A stretch of DNA of 64,000 nt from NCBI GenBank assembly GCA_020735665.1, contig CP085928.1, positions 2,774,501-2,838,500 on the forward strand, in the 5' to 3' direction. A model generated the notes under the pieces. The model searched no databases. It was not told the origin of the DNA and saw only the letters and a list, made by a program, of their open reading frames with translations. Shown here in pieces: positions 56,045 through 64,000 of the stretch. Source of the DNA: Lachnospiraceae bacterium GAM79 (GTDB lineage: Bacteria; Bacillota; Clostridia; Lachnospirales; Lachnospiraceae). Both the position numbers and the translations under genes were made by a program. The stretch's first letter is position 1. Each line of letters begins with the position of its first letter.

Positions 56045-58162
56045 TTGGCTGGAAGAGAATATCCATTGGACAGAACAAGAAACATTGGTATTATGGCTCA
56101 TATCGATGCTGGTAAGACAACTCTTACAGAGAGAATCTTATACTATACTGGTGTTAACTATAAAATCGGTGATACTCATGATGGTACAGCTACTATGGAC
56201 TGGATGGAGCAGGAGCAGGAAAGAGGTATTACAATCACTTCCGCTGCTACAACCTGTCACTGGACATTAGAGGATCATCACAAACCAAAGGCTGGTGCTT
56301 TAGAGCACAGAATCAACATCATTGATACTCCAGGTCACGTAGACTTTACTGTAGAAGTAGAGCGTTCACTTCGTGTACTTGATGGCGCCGTTGGTGTATT
56401 CGATGCAAAGGCTGGTGTAGAGCCTCAGTCAGAAAACGTATGGCGTCAGGCTGACACATACAACGTTCCACGTATGGCATTCATCAACAAGATGGATAAA
56501 ATGGGTGCTGACTTTTTCTACTCAGTTCAGACAATTATTGATCGTCTGGGCAAGAATGCAATTCCAGTTCAGATTCCTATCGGTAAAGAATCCGATTTCA
56601 TCGGTCTGATCGACTTATTTGAGATGGATGCATACTATTATAAAGATGATAAGGGTGAAGACATCGAGATCACAACGATCCCTGATGACTTAAAAGAGCT
56701 TGCTGATAAATGGCATGAGAATCTTGTAGAGAAAATCTGCGAGTTAGATGATGACTTAATGATGATGTACCTTGAGGGTGAAGAGCCTTCAATCGACGAA
56801 ATGAAGAAAGTTCTTCGTAGAGCAACTATTGCTTGTGAAGCAGTTCCGGTATTCCTTGGTTCCGCATACAAGAATAAGGGTGTTCAGAAGATGCTTGATG
56901 GTGTTATTGAATATATGCCAGCTCCTACAGATATCCCTGATATCACAGGTGTAGATCCTGAAGGAAATGATGTAGTTCGTCATTCATCAGATGAAGAACC
57001 ATTTGCTGCATTGGCATTCAAGATCATGACAGACCCATTCGTTGGTAAGTTAGCATTCTTCAGAGTATATTCAGGTACATTGAACTCAGGTTCATATGTA
57101 TTAAATGCAACAAAAGACAAGAAAGAGCGTGTAGGACGTATCGTACAGATGCATGCAAATGCTCGTAAGGAAATTGATAAGGTTTACGCTGGTGATATCG
57201 CAGCTGCTGTTGGTTTCAAAGTAACAACAACTGGTGATACAATCTGTGATGAGCAGCATCCGGTTATCCTTGAGTCAATGGAATTCCCAGAGCCAGTTAT
57301 CGAGCTTGCTATCGAGCCTAAGACAAAGAATGATCAGGGTAAGATGGGCGAGGCTCTTGCAAAGCTTGCTGAAGAAGATCCTACATTCAGAGCACATACA
57401 GATAAAGAAACAGGACAGACAATCATCGCCGGTATGGGTGAGCTTCACCTTGAGGTTATTGTTGACCGTCTGCTTCGTGAGTTCAAGGTTGAGGCTAACG
57501 TAGGTGCACCTCAGGTTGCTTACAAAGAGACATTTACCAAGGCTGTTGATGTTGATAGCAAATATGCTAAGCAGTCAGGTGGTCGTGGTCAGTATGGTCA
57601 CTGTAAAGTTAAGTTCGAGCCAATGGATCCAAACGGCGAAGAGACATTCAAGTTCGAATCCACAGTTGTTGGTGGTGCTATTCCTAAGGAATATATCCCA
57701 GCAGTCGGTGAAGGTATCGAAGAAGCTGCTAAGGCTGGTATTCTTGGTGGATACCCAGTACTTGGTGTCCATGCAAATGTATACGATGGTTCATACCATG
57801 AAGTCGATTCATCAGAAATGGCATTCCACATCGCTGGTTCTATGGCTTTCAAGGATGCTATGGCTAAGGCAAACCCAGTTCTTCTGGAGCCTATCATGAA
57901 GGTTGAAGTTACAATGCCTGAGGAATACTTAGGTGATGTAATCGGAAGCTTAAATGCTAAGAGAGGCCAGATCGAAGGTATGGATGATATCGGCGGTGGT
58001 AAGATCGTCAGAGCATTCGTTCCACTTGCAGAGATGTTCGGTTACTCAACAGAGCTTCGTTCATCTACACAGGGACGTGGTAACTACTCAATGTTCTTTG
58101 AGAGATACGCTCAGTGTCCAAAGAGTGTTCAGGAGAAGGTTATTGCAGAAAAGTCAAAATAA
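56045..58162 (+). CDS. fusA: Elongation factor G
   Basis: The 705-residue GTPase has the P loop [21 protein letters not shown] and [10 protein letters not shown], then the domain IV motif [15 protein letters not shown]. It drives translocation on the ribosome. The start is a TTG at 56045 with AAGGAGG 8 bases before; the next residues [14 protein letters not shown] match the family N-terminus, which supports that rare start. Confidence 0.96.
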   Translation: MAGREYPLDRTRNIGIMAHIDAGKTTLTERILYYTGVNYKIGDTHDGTATMDWMEQEQERGITITSAATTCHWTLEDHHKPKAGALEHRINIIDTPGHVDFTVEVERSLRVLDGAVGVFDAKAGVEPQSENVWRQADTYNVPRMAFINKMDKMGADFFYSVQTIIDRLGKNAIPVQIPIGKESDFIGLIDLFEMDAYYYKDDKGEDIEITTIPDDLKELADKWHENLVEKICELDDDLMMMYLEGEEPSIDEMKKVLRRATIACEAVPVFLGSAYKNKGVQKMLDGVIEYMPAPTDIPDITGVDPEGNDVVRHSSDEEPFAALAFKIMTDPFVGKLAFFRVYSGTLNSGSYVLNATKDKKERVGRIVQMHANARKEIDKVYAGDIAAAVGFKVTTTGDTICDEQHPVILESMEFPEPVIELAIEPKTKNDQGKMGEALAKLAEEDPTFRAHTDKETGQTIIAGMGELHLEVIVDRLLREFKVEANVGAPQVAYKETFTKAVDVDSKYAKQSGGRGQYGHCKVKFEPMDPNGEETFKFESTVVGGAIPKEYIPAVGEGIEEAAKAGILGGYPVLGVHANVYDGSYHEVDSSEMAFHIAGSMAFKDAMAKANPVLLEPIMKVEVTMPEEYLGDVIGSLNAKRGQIEGMDDIGGGKIVRAFVPLAEMFGYSTELRSSTQGRGNYSMFFERYAQCPKSVQEKVIAEKSK

Positions 58163-58177
58163 TAGTTTGACAACTCA

Positions 58178-58201
58178 GAAAGGCATTTTGCCGTGCCTTT
58201 C
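58178..58201 (+). other. Hairpin in the fusA-tuf gap
   Basis: GAAAGGCA and TGCCTTTC form an 8-base stem with an 8-base loop, without a T run. A second imperfect stem, AGCAGG/CCTGCT, lies at 58230-58264. These may stabilise or process the transcript between fusA and tuf. Confidence 0.45.
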
Positions 58202-58286
58202 GACTTAAAAGAGTAAAATAAATCATATCAGCAGGTAAAAAGGTTGAAAATCCTTGTGCCTGCTGGTATAAAGAGATAAAAAAAGG

Positions 58287-58315
58287 TTGAAAATCTTTTA
58301 TATATTCTATATAAT
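58287..58315 (+). promoter_or_regulatory. tuf promoter
   Basis: TTGAAA at 58287-58292 and TATAAT at 58310-58315 with a 17-base spacer. The stretch AAAAAGGTTGAAAATC occurs at 58238-58252 too, so the -35 region is duplicated 46 bases upstream. Confidence 0.65.
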
Positions 58316-58371
58316 GAGTTTTAGCCAAGCATAGCCCTTAGGGGTACGAAATTTAAGGAGGATATTAAAAA

Positions 58372-59559
58372 ATGGCAAAGGAAAAGTTTAATAGAAGTAA
58401 GCCACATTGTAACATTGGTACAATCGGTCACGTTGACCATGGTAAAACAACATTAACAGCAGCTATCACAAAAGTTCTTTCAGAGAGAGTAGCTGGTAAC
58501 GCAGCTGTTGATTTCGCTAACATTGATAAGGCTCCAGAAGAGAGAGAAAGAGGTATCACTATCTCTACAGCTCACGTTGAGTACGAGACAGAGAAGAGAC
58601 ATTATGCTCACGTTGACTGTCCAGGACATGCTGACTACGTTAAGAACATGATCACTGGTGCAGCTCAGATGGATGGTGCTATCCTTGTTGTTGCTGCTAC
58701 TGATGGTGTTATGGCTCAGACAAAGGAGCACATCTTACTTTCACGTCAGGTTGGTGTACCTTACATCGTTGTATTCTTAAATAAGTGCGATATGGTTGAT
58801 GATGACGAGCTTATCGAACTTGTAGAGATGGAAGTTACAGAACAGCTCGAAGAGTACGGATTCAATGATTGCCCAATCGTTAAGGGTTCAGCTCTTAAGG
58901 CTCTTGAAGATCCAATGGGACCTTGGGGAGATAAGATTATGGAACTTATGGATACAATAGATTCATACATTCCAGATCCTCAGAGAGATACAGATAAGCC
59001 ATTCATCATGCCTGTAGAGGATGTATTCACAATCACAGGTCGTGGTACAGTTGCTACCGGTAGAGTAGAAGCTGGTGTTATCCACTTAAATGATGAAGTT
59101 GAAATCGTTGGTATTAAGCCAGAAATCCAGAAGACAACTGTAACAGGTATCGAGATGTTCAGAAAGCTCCTTGATGAAGGACAGGCTGGTGATAACATCG
59201 GTGCTCTTCTTCGTGGTATCAAGAGAGAAGATATCGTAAGAGGTCAGGTTCTTTGTAAGCCAGGTTCAATCACATGTCATACAAAGTTCACAGCTCAGGT
59301 TTACGTTCTTACTAAGGACGAGGGTGGTCGTCATACACCATTCTTCAACAACTACCGTCCACAGTTCTACTTCAGAACAACTGACGTAACAGGTGTTTGT
59401 AACCTTCCAGCAGGTACAGAGATGTGCATGCCTGGTGATAACGTAGAAATGACAATCGAACTGATTCACCCAATCGCTATGAGCCAGGGTCTTACATTCG
59501 CTATTCGTGAAGGTGGCCGTACAGTAGGATCAGGACGTGTTGCTACAATTATCGAGTAA
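58372..59559 (+). CDS. tuf: Elongation factor Tu
   Basis: The 395-residue protein has [26 protein letters not shown] and NKCDMVDD, the domain II start and the C-terminal [14 protein letters not shown]. It brings aminoacyl-tRNA to the ribosome. AAGGAGG precedes the ATG. It is the last core gene before the mobile element. Confidence 0.97.
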   Translation: MAKEKFNRSKPHCNIGTIGHVDHGKTTLTAAITKVLSERVAGNAAVDFANIDKAPEERERGITISTAHVEYETEKRHYAHVDCPGHADYVKNMITGAAQMDGAILVVAATDGVMAQTKEHILLSRQVGVPYIVVFLNKCDMVDDDELIELVEMEVTEQLEEYGFNDCPIVKGSALKALEDPMGPWGDKIMELMDTIDSYIPDPQRDTDKPFIMPVEDVFTITGRGTVATGRVEAGVIHLNDEVEIVGIKPEIQKTTVTGIEMFRKLLDEGQAGDNIGALLRGIKREDIVRGQVLCKPGSITCHTKFTAQVYVLTKDEGGRHTPFFNNYRPQFYFRTTDVTGVCNLPAGTEMCMPGDNVEMTIELIHPIAMSQGLTFAIREGGRTVGSGRVATIIE

Positions 59560-59612
59560 TCACTGACTAATATATATTGAGTATCGCAAGGTACATGTGT
59601 CCAAACGTAAGA

Positions 59613-59645
59613 TACCCCGGAACCGTAAGGTTTCCGGGGTTTTTC
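59613..59645 (+). terminator. tuf terminator
   Basis: ACCCCGGAACC pairs with GGTTTCCGGGGT (one bulge), followed by TTTTTCTG. Confidence 0.85.
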
Positions 59646-59698
59646 TGTTGTGTAAAAAGTTTAAAATAGGGCTGTAAAGAATAGCGAATAAATTAAAA

Positions 59699-59745
59699 AC
59701 AGGCAGGTATGGGAAGAAAATGAAAATCTTCGCATATCTGCCTGT
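59699..59745. terminator. Hairpin at the core/mobile element border
   Basis: ACAGGCAGGTATG pairs with CATATCTGCCTGT (G-U pairs included) with an A/T-rich middle that also pairs in part (AAGA/TCTT). It faces the end of the minus-strand repressor and may end that transcript. The element boundary should lie between here and tuf, but no attachment repeat can be proved without the right end. Confidence 0.6.
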
Positions 59746-59760
59746 GATACTGTTATGATA

Positions 59761-60375
59761 CTATTTCTGTTCGTTATTGGAAAATTTCTGTGCTAGAAGT
59801 TCATCTCGTTTACGGATTCGTGTCTCAAAATCCAGTTCTTCAATTTCTTTATGGGTAACAGGTTTGGAAGTGTAGTATTCCAACGTCTGCTTTTTCCACA
59901 TATCAAACATATCTTTACCTGTGAAATAAGATTCCAGGCTTTCTCTGTTCTCCTGCAGATCAGCAAGAAAATTACACATATCTGCGTTTAAAGAGTGTTC
60001 CGGATCATTTCCATAAAAGCGAAGTCCGGCATACCATTTCTGTGTTTCTGTTTCTATATCACCGGGAAGTTTATTATTTATATCCAGTTCATACCGGAGT
60101 TCATTGGATTCATTCATCTGCAGTAAAACCCAAAGAATATCGCTGAGAGTAGAAATCTGTACTTTATTTTCAGATAATCCAAATAACCAGTCCAGTGAGA
60201 CATGAAATTTCTGAGCAATAGTCAATAACACATCATTAGAGGGAGTAACTACACCATTTTCATAACTGGATAAAGTTGACTGACGTATACCGATAGCTGC
60301 AGAAAAGTTTTTCTGATTCATCTTCAGATCAGTTCGCAGCTCTTTTATTTTTTCTGAAATAGATGATTCCTGCAT
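59761..60375 (-). CDS. XRE-family repressor of the mobile element
   Basis: The 204-residue protein has an N-terminal helix-turn-helix (about residues 8-62: LKMNQKNFSAAIGIRQSTLS, SSYENGVVTPSNDVLL) and a C-terminal region without a LexA-type peptidase motif. It probably represses the divergent excisionase/integrase promoter. The start is at 60375 (MQESSISEKIKEL) with AAGGAGGTG before it; the longer frame begins in the intergenic region without a ribosome site. Confidence 0.83.
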   Translation of the reverse strand: MQESSISEKIKELRTDLKMNQKNFSAAIGIRQSTLSSYENGVVTPSNDVLLTIAQKFHVSLDWLFGLSENKVQISTLSDILWVLLQMNESNELRYELDINNKLPGDIETETQKWYAGLRFYGNDPEHSLNADMCNFLADLQENRESLESYFTGKDMFDMWKKQTLEYYTSKPVTHKEIEELDFETRIRKRDELLAQKFSNNEQK

Positions 60376-60534
60376 ATTATCCACCTCCTTAAAAGCTATG
60401 ATTAGTATATCACAAATGATAAAAATCAACAATATAGAAAAATATCATTTAAACAGATAAAAATTATTGACAATGATTATTTAAAATGATATAGTATCAG
60501 TGAAAATGATAATTATAGACAAGGAGGAAATGAT
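60376..60534. promoter_or_regulatory. Divergent control region of the element
   Basis: On the plus strand TTGACA (60467-60472) and TATAGT (60490-60495) are 17 bases apart and would drive the excisionase gene. AAATGAT or its complement ATCATTT occurs at least five times between 60414 and 60511, overlapping the promoter boxes, and fits operators of the neighbouring repressor. Confidence 0.65.
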
Positions 60535-60729
60535 ATGCGGAGACAGAACTATATGATTACAGCGGAAGAAGTTGCAGAGAGCATGGGGATTTCACTTGGA
60601 TATGCTTACAAGCTGCTTCGCAAACTGAACAAAGAGCTTGCAGATCAGGGATATGTAACCGTTGCGGGCAAGATACCGAGGGCATTCTGGGAAAAGAAAT
60701 TTTATGGATATTCCCAGATTGCAATGTAA
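60535..60729 (+). CDS. Excisionase-like small DNA-binding protein
   Basis: The 64-residue protein has an N-terminal winged-helix/HTH motif (ITAEEVAESMGISLGYAYKL) and ends in a basic/aromatic segment, the size and make-up of Xis-type proteins of Gram-positive integrative elements. It is 14 bases upstream of the integrase. AGGAGG precedes the ATG. It may also act only as a regulator. Confidence 0.68.
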   Translation: MRRQNYMITAEEVAESMGISLGYAYKLLRKLNKELADQGYVTVAGKIPRAFWEKKFYGYSQIAM

Positions 60730-60743
60730 GGGGGTGAGAAAGT

Positions 60744-61961
60744 ATGGCAGCATACAAAGATGAAGAAAGAGGAACCTGGTATGTTTCATTTTATTATGAG
60801 GACTGGACAGGAGCCAAAAAGCGAAAAGTAAAAAGAGGATTCCGCACTAAGAAAGAAGCATTAAATTTTGAAGCGGAGTATAAAAGAACAGCGAAAGCAG
60901 ACATGGATATGACAATGGGAGAGTTTGTAGAAGTCTACTTCCGAGACAAGTCTCAGTCATTGAAGGACAGGAGTATCAAGAACAAAAGAGATACGATGAA
61001 TGCTCAACTGTTACCGTATTTTAAGGACAGACCGATGAACAGTATCACACCAGCAGAGATTATCCAGTGGCAGAATACGATTATTGAAAAAGGATATTCA
61101 GATGATTATCTGAAAACAATACAGAATCAGATGACGGCATTGTTTAATCATGCGAAGAATATCTACAATCTGGCAGATAATCCCTGTGACAAAGTAAAAC
61201 GTATGGGAAAGACTTCAAAAAAGAAAATGAAGTTTTGGACAATTGAAGAATATCGGCAGTTTATGACCGGAATAGAACCGGGAAGCAAATATTATGTGCT
61301 GTTTGAATTATTATTCTGGACAGGAGCGAGAGAAGGCGAAGCACTCAGCATTACACCTGCTGACATTGATTTTGAAAGGAATCTACTTCATATCAATAAA
61401 ACTTACTACCGTATGCATGGAGAGGACGTGATTACATCTCCCAAAACAGAAGAATCGAACCGCACGATTTCCATACCGGAATTTCTGAAAAAAGAGATTC
61501 AGGACTATATTAGCAGACTGTATGAGTTGCCCGAAGATGAACGGATTTTTCCAATGGTTCATGAAGCGGTACAGCATAAGTTAAAACAGGTGGTTCAAAA
61601 GACCGGAGTAAAAAAGATAAGAGTACACGACATTCGTCACAGTCATGCGGCATTTCTGATTAATAAGGGAGTGCCACCATTGATGATTAAAGAAAGGTTT
61701 GGACATACGGACATTCGCATTACATTGAATACTTATGGGCACTTATATCCAGATCAGCAGAAAGTGGTGGCAGATATGCTGGATGATGAAAATATAAAAA
61801 GCTCCGGAAGTACGAACAACCGGAGCAATGTGACAAATGGGGACGAATCCACAAATGTCAACCCTAGACAAGTTGATTATAGCAGGGATTCTTCCAGAGA
61901 ACAACAGAGAATTGGCGAGAACAGTTGGGAAAATGGAGGAATTTATGGAACAGAGAAATGA
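60744..61961 (+). CDS. Tyrosine-family site-specific integrase
   Basis: The 405-residue protein has an AP2-like arm-binding N-terminus (GTWYVSFYYEDW, about residues 10-45), a SAM-like core-binding domain (~57-155) and a catalytic domain with R196 (TGAREGE), K (SPKTEESNR), H295-x-x-R298 (HDIRHSH), H321 (GHTD) and the nucleophile Y331 (NTYGHLY). All catalytic residues are kept, so it should be active. It belongs to the Tn916/phage-Int group. The next gene overlaps its end. The target is probably the region after tuf. Confidence 0.9.
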   Translation: MAAYKDEERGTWYVSFYYEDWTGAKKRKVKRGFRTKKEALNFEAEYKRTAKADMDMTMGEFVEVYFRDKSQSLKDRSIKNKRDTMNAQLLPYFKDRPMNSITPAEIIQWQNTIIEKGYSDDYLKTIQNQMTALFNHAKNIYNLADNPCDKVKRMGKTSKKKMKFWTIEEYRQFMTGIEPGSKYYVLFELLFWTGAREGEALSITPADIDFERNLLHINKTYYRMHGEDVITSPKTEESNRTISIPEFLKKEIQDYISRLYELPEDERIFPMVHEAVQHKLKQVVQKTGVKKIRVHDIRHSHAAFLINKGVPPLMIKERFGHTDIRITLNTYGHLYPDQQKVVADMLDDENIKSSGSTNNRSNVTNGDESTNVNPRQVDYSRDSSREQQRIGENSWENGGIYGTEK

Positions 61962-62934
61962 GAATAAAACAGAATTGAAAATGATAAAGATGTCAGATGT
62001 CCAGTCCCAGACAGTGGACTGGCTCTGGTATCCATTTATCCCTTATGGGAAATTAACGATCATTCAGGGTGATCCGGGCGATGGAAAAACTACGCTGATA
62101 TTAAATATTGCAGCGAGATTGTCTAAAGGAGAAGGTCTGGATAACGATATGAAAGTAACAGAACCAGTAAATATTATTTATCAGACAGCGGAAGATGGGC
62201 TGGCAGATACGGTAAAACCCAGACTGGAGCTGGCAGAAGCGGTCTGTGAAAGAATCATGGTTATAGATGAAACAGAAAAATCACTTTCCATGATAGATGA
62301 GAGACTGGAAACTGCTATCAAACGGACTGGTGCGAGAGTGCTTATTTTAGATCCGATTCAGGCATACCTTGGAGGAACAATGGATATGAACCGGGCAAAT
62401 GAAGCAAGGGATATGACAAAAAGATTGAGCTTGCTGGCAGAAAAGTATAAATGTGCAATTTTATTAATCGGACATATGAATAAAGCTGGTGGAAATAAAG
62501 CTGCATATAGAGGAATGGGTTCGATTGACTTTTTTGCAGTAGCCAGAAGCGTATTACTGGTAGGAAGAATAGAGGGAGAAACGGACTTAAGAGCAGTGGT
62601 TCAGATTAAAAATAATCTGGCTGCATTTGGACATTCCAAAGCATTTCGCCTGACAGAAACCGGATTTGAGTGGATAGGTGACTATGAAATCACAGCAGAT
62701 GAGGTGCTTGGTGGAATTGCGCCAAAGGTAAATAAACTGGAACAGGCAAAAAAGATGCTGAGGGAACTGGCAGAAACATCAACTTCTGTGCAAAGCAGTG
62801 AAATCTTTGATATGGCAGAAGATTTGAATATTTCTAAAAGAACACTGGAAAATGCAAAAAAGGAACTTGGAATTAAGGCAAGACGAATCGGTAATTCCTG
62901 GTATTGGGATTTAAATAAAGTTAAGCCGGAATAA
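61945..62934 (+). CDS. RepA-like AAA ATPase
   Basis: The protein of about 329 residues has Walker A QGDPGDGKTTL and Walker B ARVLILDPIQAYLGG, with LLIGHMNKAGGNKAAYRGMG further on, as in RepA/RadA-like hexameric ATPases used for replication initiation of plasmids and elements. The C-terminus looks like a winged helix (SKRTLENAKKELGIKARRIG). ATG 61945 has GGAGG with 5-base spacing; the frame is open upstream into the integrase gene. It suggests that the element replicates after excision. Confidence 0.78.
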   Translation: MEQRNENKTELKMIKMSDVQSQTVDWLWYPFIPYGKLTIIQGDPGDGKTTLILNIAARLSKGEGLDNDMKVTEPVNIIYQTAEDGLADTVKPRLELAEAVCERIMVIDETEKSLSMIDERLETAIKRTGARVLILDPIQAYLGGTMDMNRANEARDMTKRLSLLAEKYKCAILLIGHMNKAGGNKAAYRGMGSIDFFAVARSVLLVGRIEGETDLRAVVQIKNNLAAFGHSKAFRLTETGFEWIGDYEITADEVLGGIAPKVNKLEQAKKMLRELAETSTSVQSSEIFDMAEDLNISKRTLENAKKELGIKARRIGNSWYWDLNKVKPE

Positions 62935-62944
62935 ATTAAGGGTG

Positions 62945-63020
62945 CAACATTGCAGAGTATATAGAAAATGCGGAATTAAAATGCAAGGTTGCAATCTGTA
63001 AAGACATTGCAGTGTTGCGT
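62945..63020. repeat. TTGCA-rich repeats after the RepA-like gene
   Basis: Related segments GGTGCAACATTGCAG, TGCAAGGTTGCAATC and CATTGCAGTGTTGCG follow each other, the first and last in inverted relation. They could be binding sites of the RepA-like protein or a replication start. No gene fits in this gap. Confidence 0.4.
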
Positions 63021-63049
63021 CCTTACATAAATTGTAAGAAGGTGAGAAC

Positions 63050-63283
63050 TTGAAAAACGTTATGATTCCAGAGGAGTTATTTGGAAAGATTATAAAATAT
63101 CATTTACTGGATCAGGAACAGGAAGCAGATGATATAAGAAAAGGTTTGGAGAAAAAGCTGGATGCAATGGTAAATCGTGAGGTATACAGTAAATCCAAAA
63201 CTGCACCAACAGAAGAAGAACGGGAAAAGTTCCGGCAGGAGTATCTGGACAGAAAAGGAATGCAAGAGAGCTTTCGATGGTAA
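63050..63283 (+). CDS. Small element-borne helical protein
   Basis: The 77-residue protein is helical, charged and soluble (IRKGLEKKLDAMVNREVY, APTEEEREKFRQEYLDRK). Similar proteins are common in Lachnospiraceae conjugative elements, usually named only by automatic annotation as complexin-like. The start is a TTG at 63050 behind AAGGTGAG; an ATG at 63062 would give a slightly shorter product. No function is known. Confidence 0.6.
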   Translation: MKNVMIPEELFGKIIKYHLLDQEQEADDIRKGLEKKLDAMVNREVYSKSKTAPTEEEREKFRQEYLDRKGMQESFRW

Positions 63284-63430
63284 CAGTTCGTGTTGATTAC
63301 CTTTTTACAGGAGCGTGTCACGCCCCTGTGAGAAGTAAACAAGGAGAAAGTTGGTAAGGTGCAGACGGAAAACTATGGCTGGAATGTGAGATTACTGTAA
63401 ATTTGATAGTTGTGAAGAAGGGAGAAAGAT

Positions 63431-63661
63431 ATGATGAAACAGGGAAGATTAGGATATAACAGCAGTAATGACAGATATGGATTGTTGGCATCAGACTTAT
63501 GGATTGATACGGGATTTCACTGTGGAGAAGGTCTTGAGGTGCTGGTTGATGATAAGTGGGTACGGACAAGAATGGAGATGAATCCGGCAAGAGAATGGTA
63601 TCTGGTGGGAACATCATATTGCGGAGATCTGGAATATGTACAGGCAAGAATACCGGAATAA
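63431..63661 (+). CDS. DUF5348-like small protein
   Basis: The 76-residue protein reads LGYNSSNDRYGLLASDLW, then GFHCGEGLEVLVDDKWVRTR and REWYLVGTSYC, a pattern I recall as DUF5348 of Firmicutes mobile elements. It is predicted all beta. GAAGGGAG precedes the ATG. Role unknown; it lies between the small helical gene and the relaxase. Confidence 0.6.
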   Translation: MMKQGRLGYNSSNDRYGLLASDLWIDTGFHCGEGLEVLVDDKWVRTRMEMNPAREWYLVGTSYCGDLEYVQARIPE

Positions 63662-63734
63662 TTTGATTGGATAGCCCCCGGCAGGGCGCAAGGGTACTTT
63701 TGATGGACGGTACGGCTGTCGAAAGTGCTTTTGC

Positions 63735-63774
63735 GTTACTTTTGACAAAAGTAACAAAACCGCCGTATCCGGCG
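63735..63774. promoter_or_regulatory. Palindromes before the relaxase, candidate transfer origin
   Basis: GTTACTTTTG-A-CAAAAGTAAC (63735-63755) is a perfect inverted repeat, followed by CGCCG-TATC-CGGCG (63761-63774) and CGCCA/TGGCG (about 63790-63803). Such a set directly upstream of a Mob/Pre-like relaxase gene is where an oriT would be expected. The 199-base gap has no gene. Confidence 0.45.
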
Positions 63775-63860
63775 AAAATTTCTTAATATCGCCATGACTG
63801 GCGTAAATAAAAATTATGTGTCATATCTGGCACTTGCTCAGAGAAGAGGTGAGAAATATT

Positions 63861-64000
63861 ATGATAAAACGAACAATTAGCGGTATGATTGGGAAAGGCT
63901 CTCTGGCTCATAACAGGAGAGAGTTTTTCGCAGAGAATGTAGAACCGGACAGAGTACAATTAAATATTTGTTACCAGAATGAAAATCTGAAGGAAGTCTA
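63861..64000 (+). CDS. Mob/Pre-like relaxase (5' end only)
   Basis: The frame opens at ATG 63861 behind GAGGTGAG and stays open to the window end (46 codons). MIKRTISGMIGKGSLAHNR, EFFAENVEPDRVQLNI and CYQNENLKEV match, from recall, the start of plasmid-recombination/mobilisation proteins of Lachnospiraceae elements. If so the element can be mobilised. The catalytic motifs would be beyond the window. Confidence 0.6.
   Translation, partial: MIKRTISGMIGKGSLAHNRREFFAENVEPDRVQLNICYQNENLKEV

Overview
The window looks like a chromosome segment of an anaerobic, endospore-forming Clostridia, most likely family Lachnospiraceae. The reasons are the sporulation/division cluster yabP-yabQ-divIC-spoIIE-tilS-hpt-ftsH in the usual Firmicutes order, strong AGGAGG-type ribosome binding sites, a short SpoIIE, lysine-rich secreted proteins with YYVKKG-type repeats, and a mobile element with a DUF5348-like protein and a Mob/Pre-like relaxase. 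Genus and species cannot be fixed by eye.

Layout. (1) 1-7156: the conserved sporulation, tRNA-modification, purine-salvage and FtsH cluster. (2) 7157-8039: a gene-free stretch with a strong hairpin, a terminator and two neighbouring fold-back elements that share one core but have different self-complementary arms. (3) 8040-11199: a cytoplasmic GH13 neopullulanase-like enzyme overlapped by a histidine kinase that has no response regulator beside it. (4) 11252-24809: the most unusual part. A 1056-residue exported protein directly abuts a 1285-residue lipoprotein built like a polymorphic toxin: transglutaminase-like domain lacking its cysteine, membrane segments, YGDDAV-type pre-toxin repeats and a variable C-terminal tip. 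Six mosaic copies of one ~170-residue putative immunity gene follow. Between the copies lie decayed pieces of the lipoprotein gene itself, remnants of two other toxin tips with in-frame stops, a SUKH-like pseudogene and four AT-rich orphan genes. I read this as a lipoprotein-borne polymorphic toxin locus with an archive of displaced tip/immunity cassettes. (5) 24953-32937: two paralogous large FtsX-type permeases, an ATPase, an exported membrane-anchored protein and a MacB-type permease. (6) 33056-45456: fatty-acid genes acpP, fabD, fabG and fabF, split by a structured insert, a four-gene secreted-protein island whose candidate promoter has a 13-T tract in its spacer, and a MotA/MotB-like (ZorA/ZorB-like) pair. 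(7) 45582-59559: the ribosomal and transcription core with an L10 leader: rplJ, rplL, rpoB, rpoC, rpsL, rpsG, fusA, tuf. (8) 59761-64000: the left part of an integrated mobile element, with repressor, excisionase-like protein, tyrosine integrase, RepA-like ATPase, small cargo genes, palindromes and the start of a relaxase.

The housekeeping blocks are conventional. The accessory blocks (4, 5, the island within 6, and 8) are where transfer, recombination and decay are visible. All functional names rest on motifs and family recall; no database search was run.
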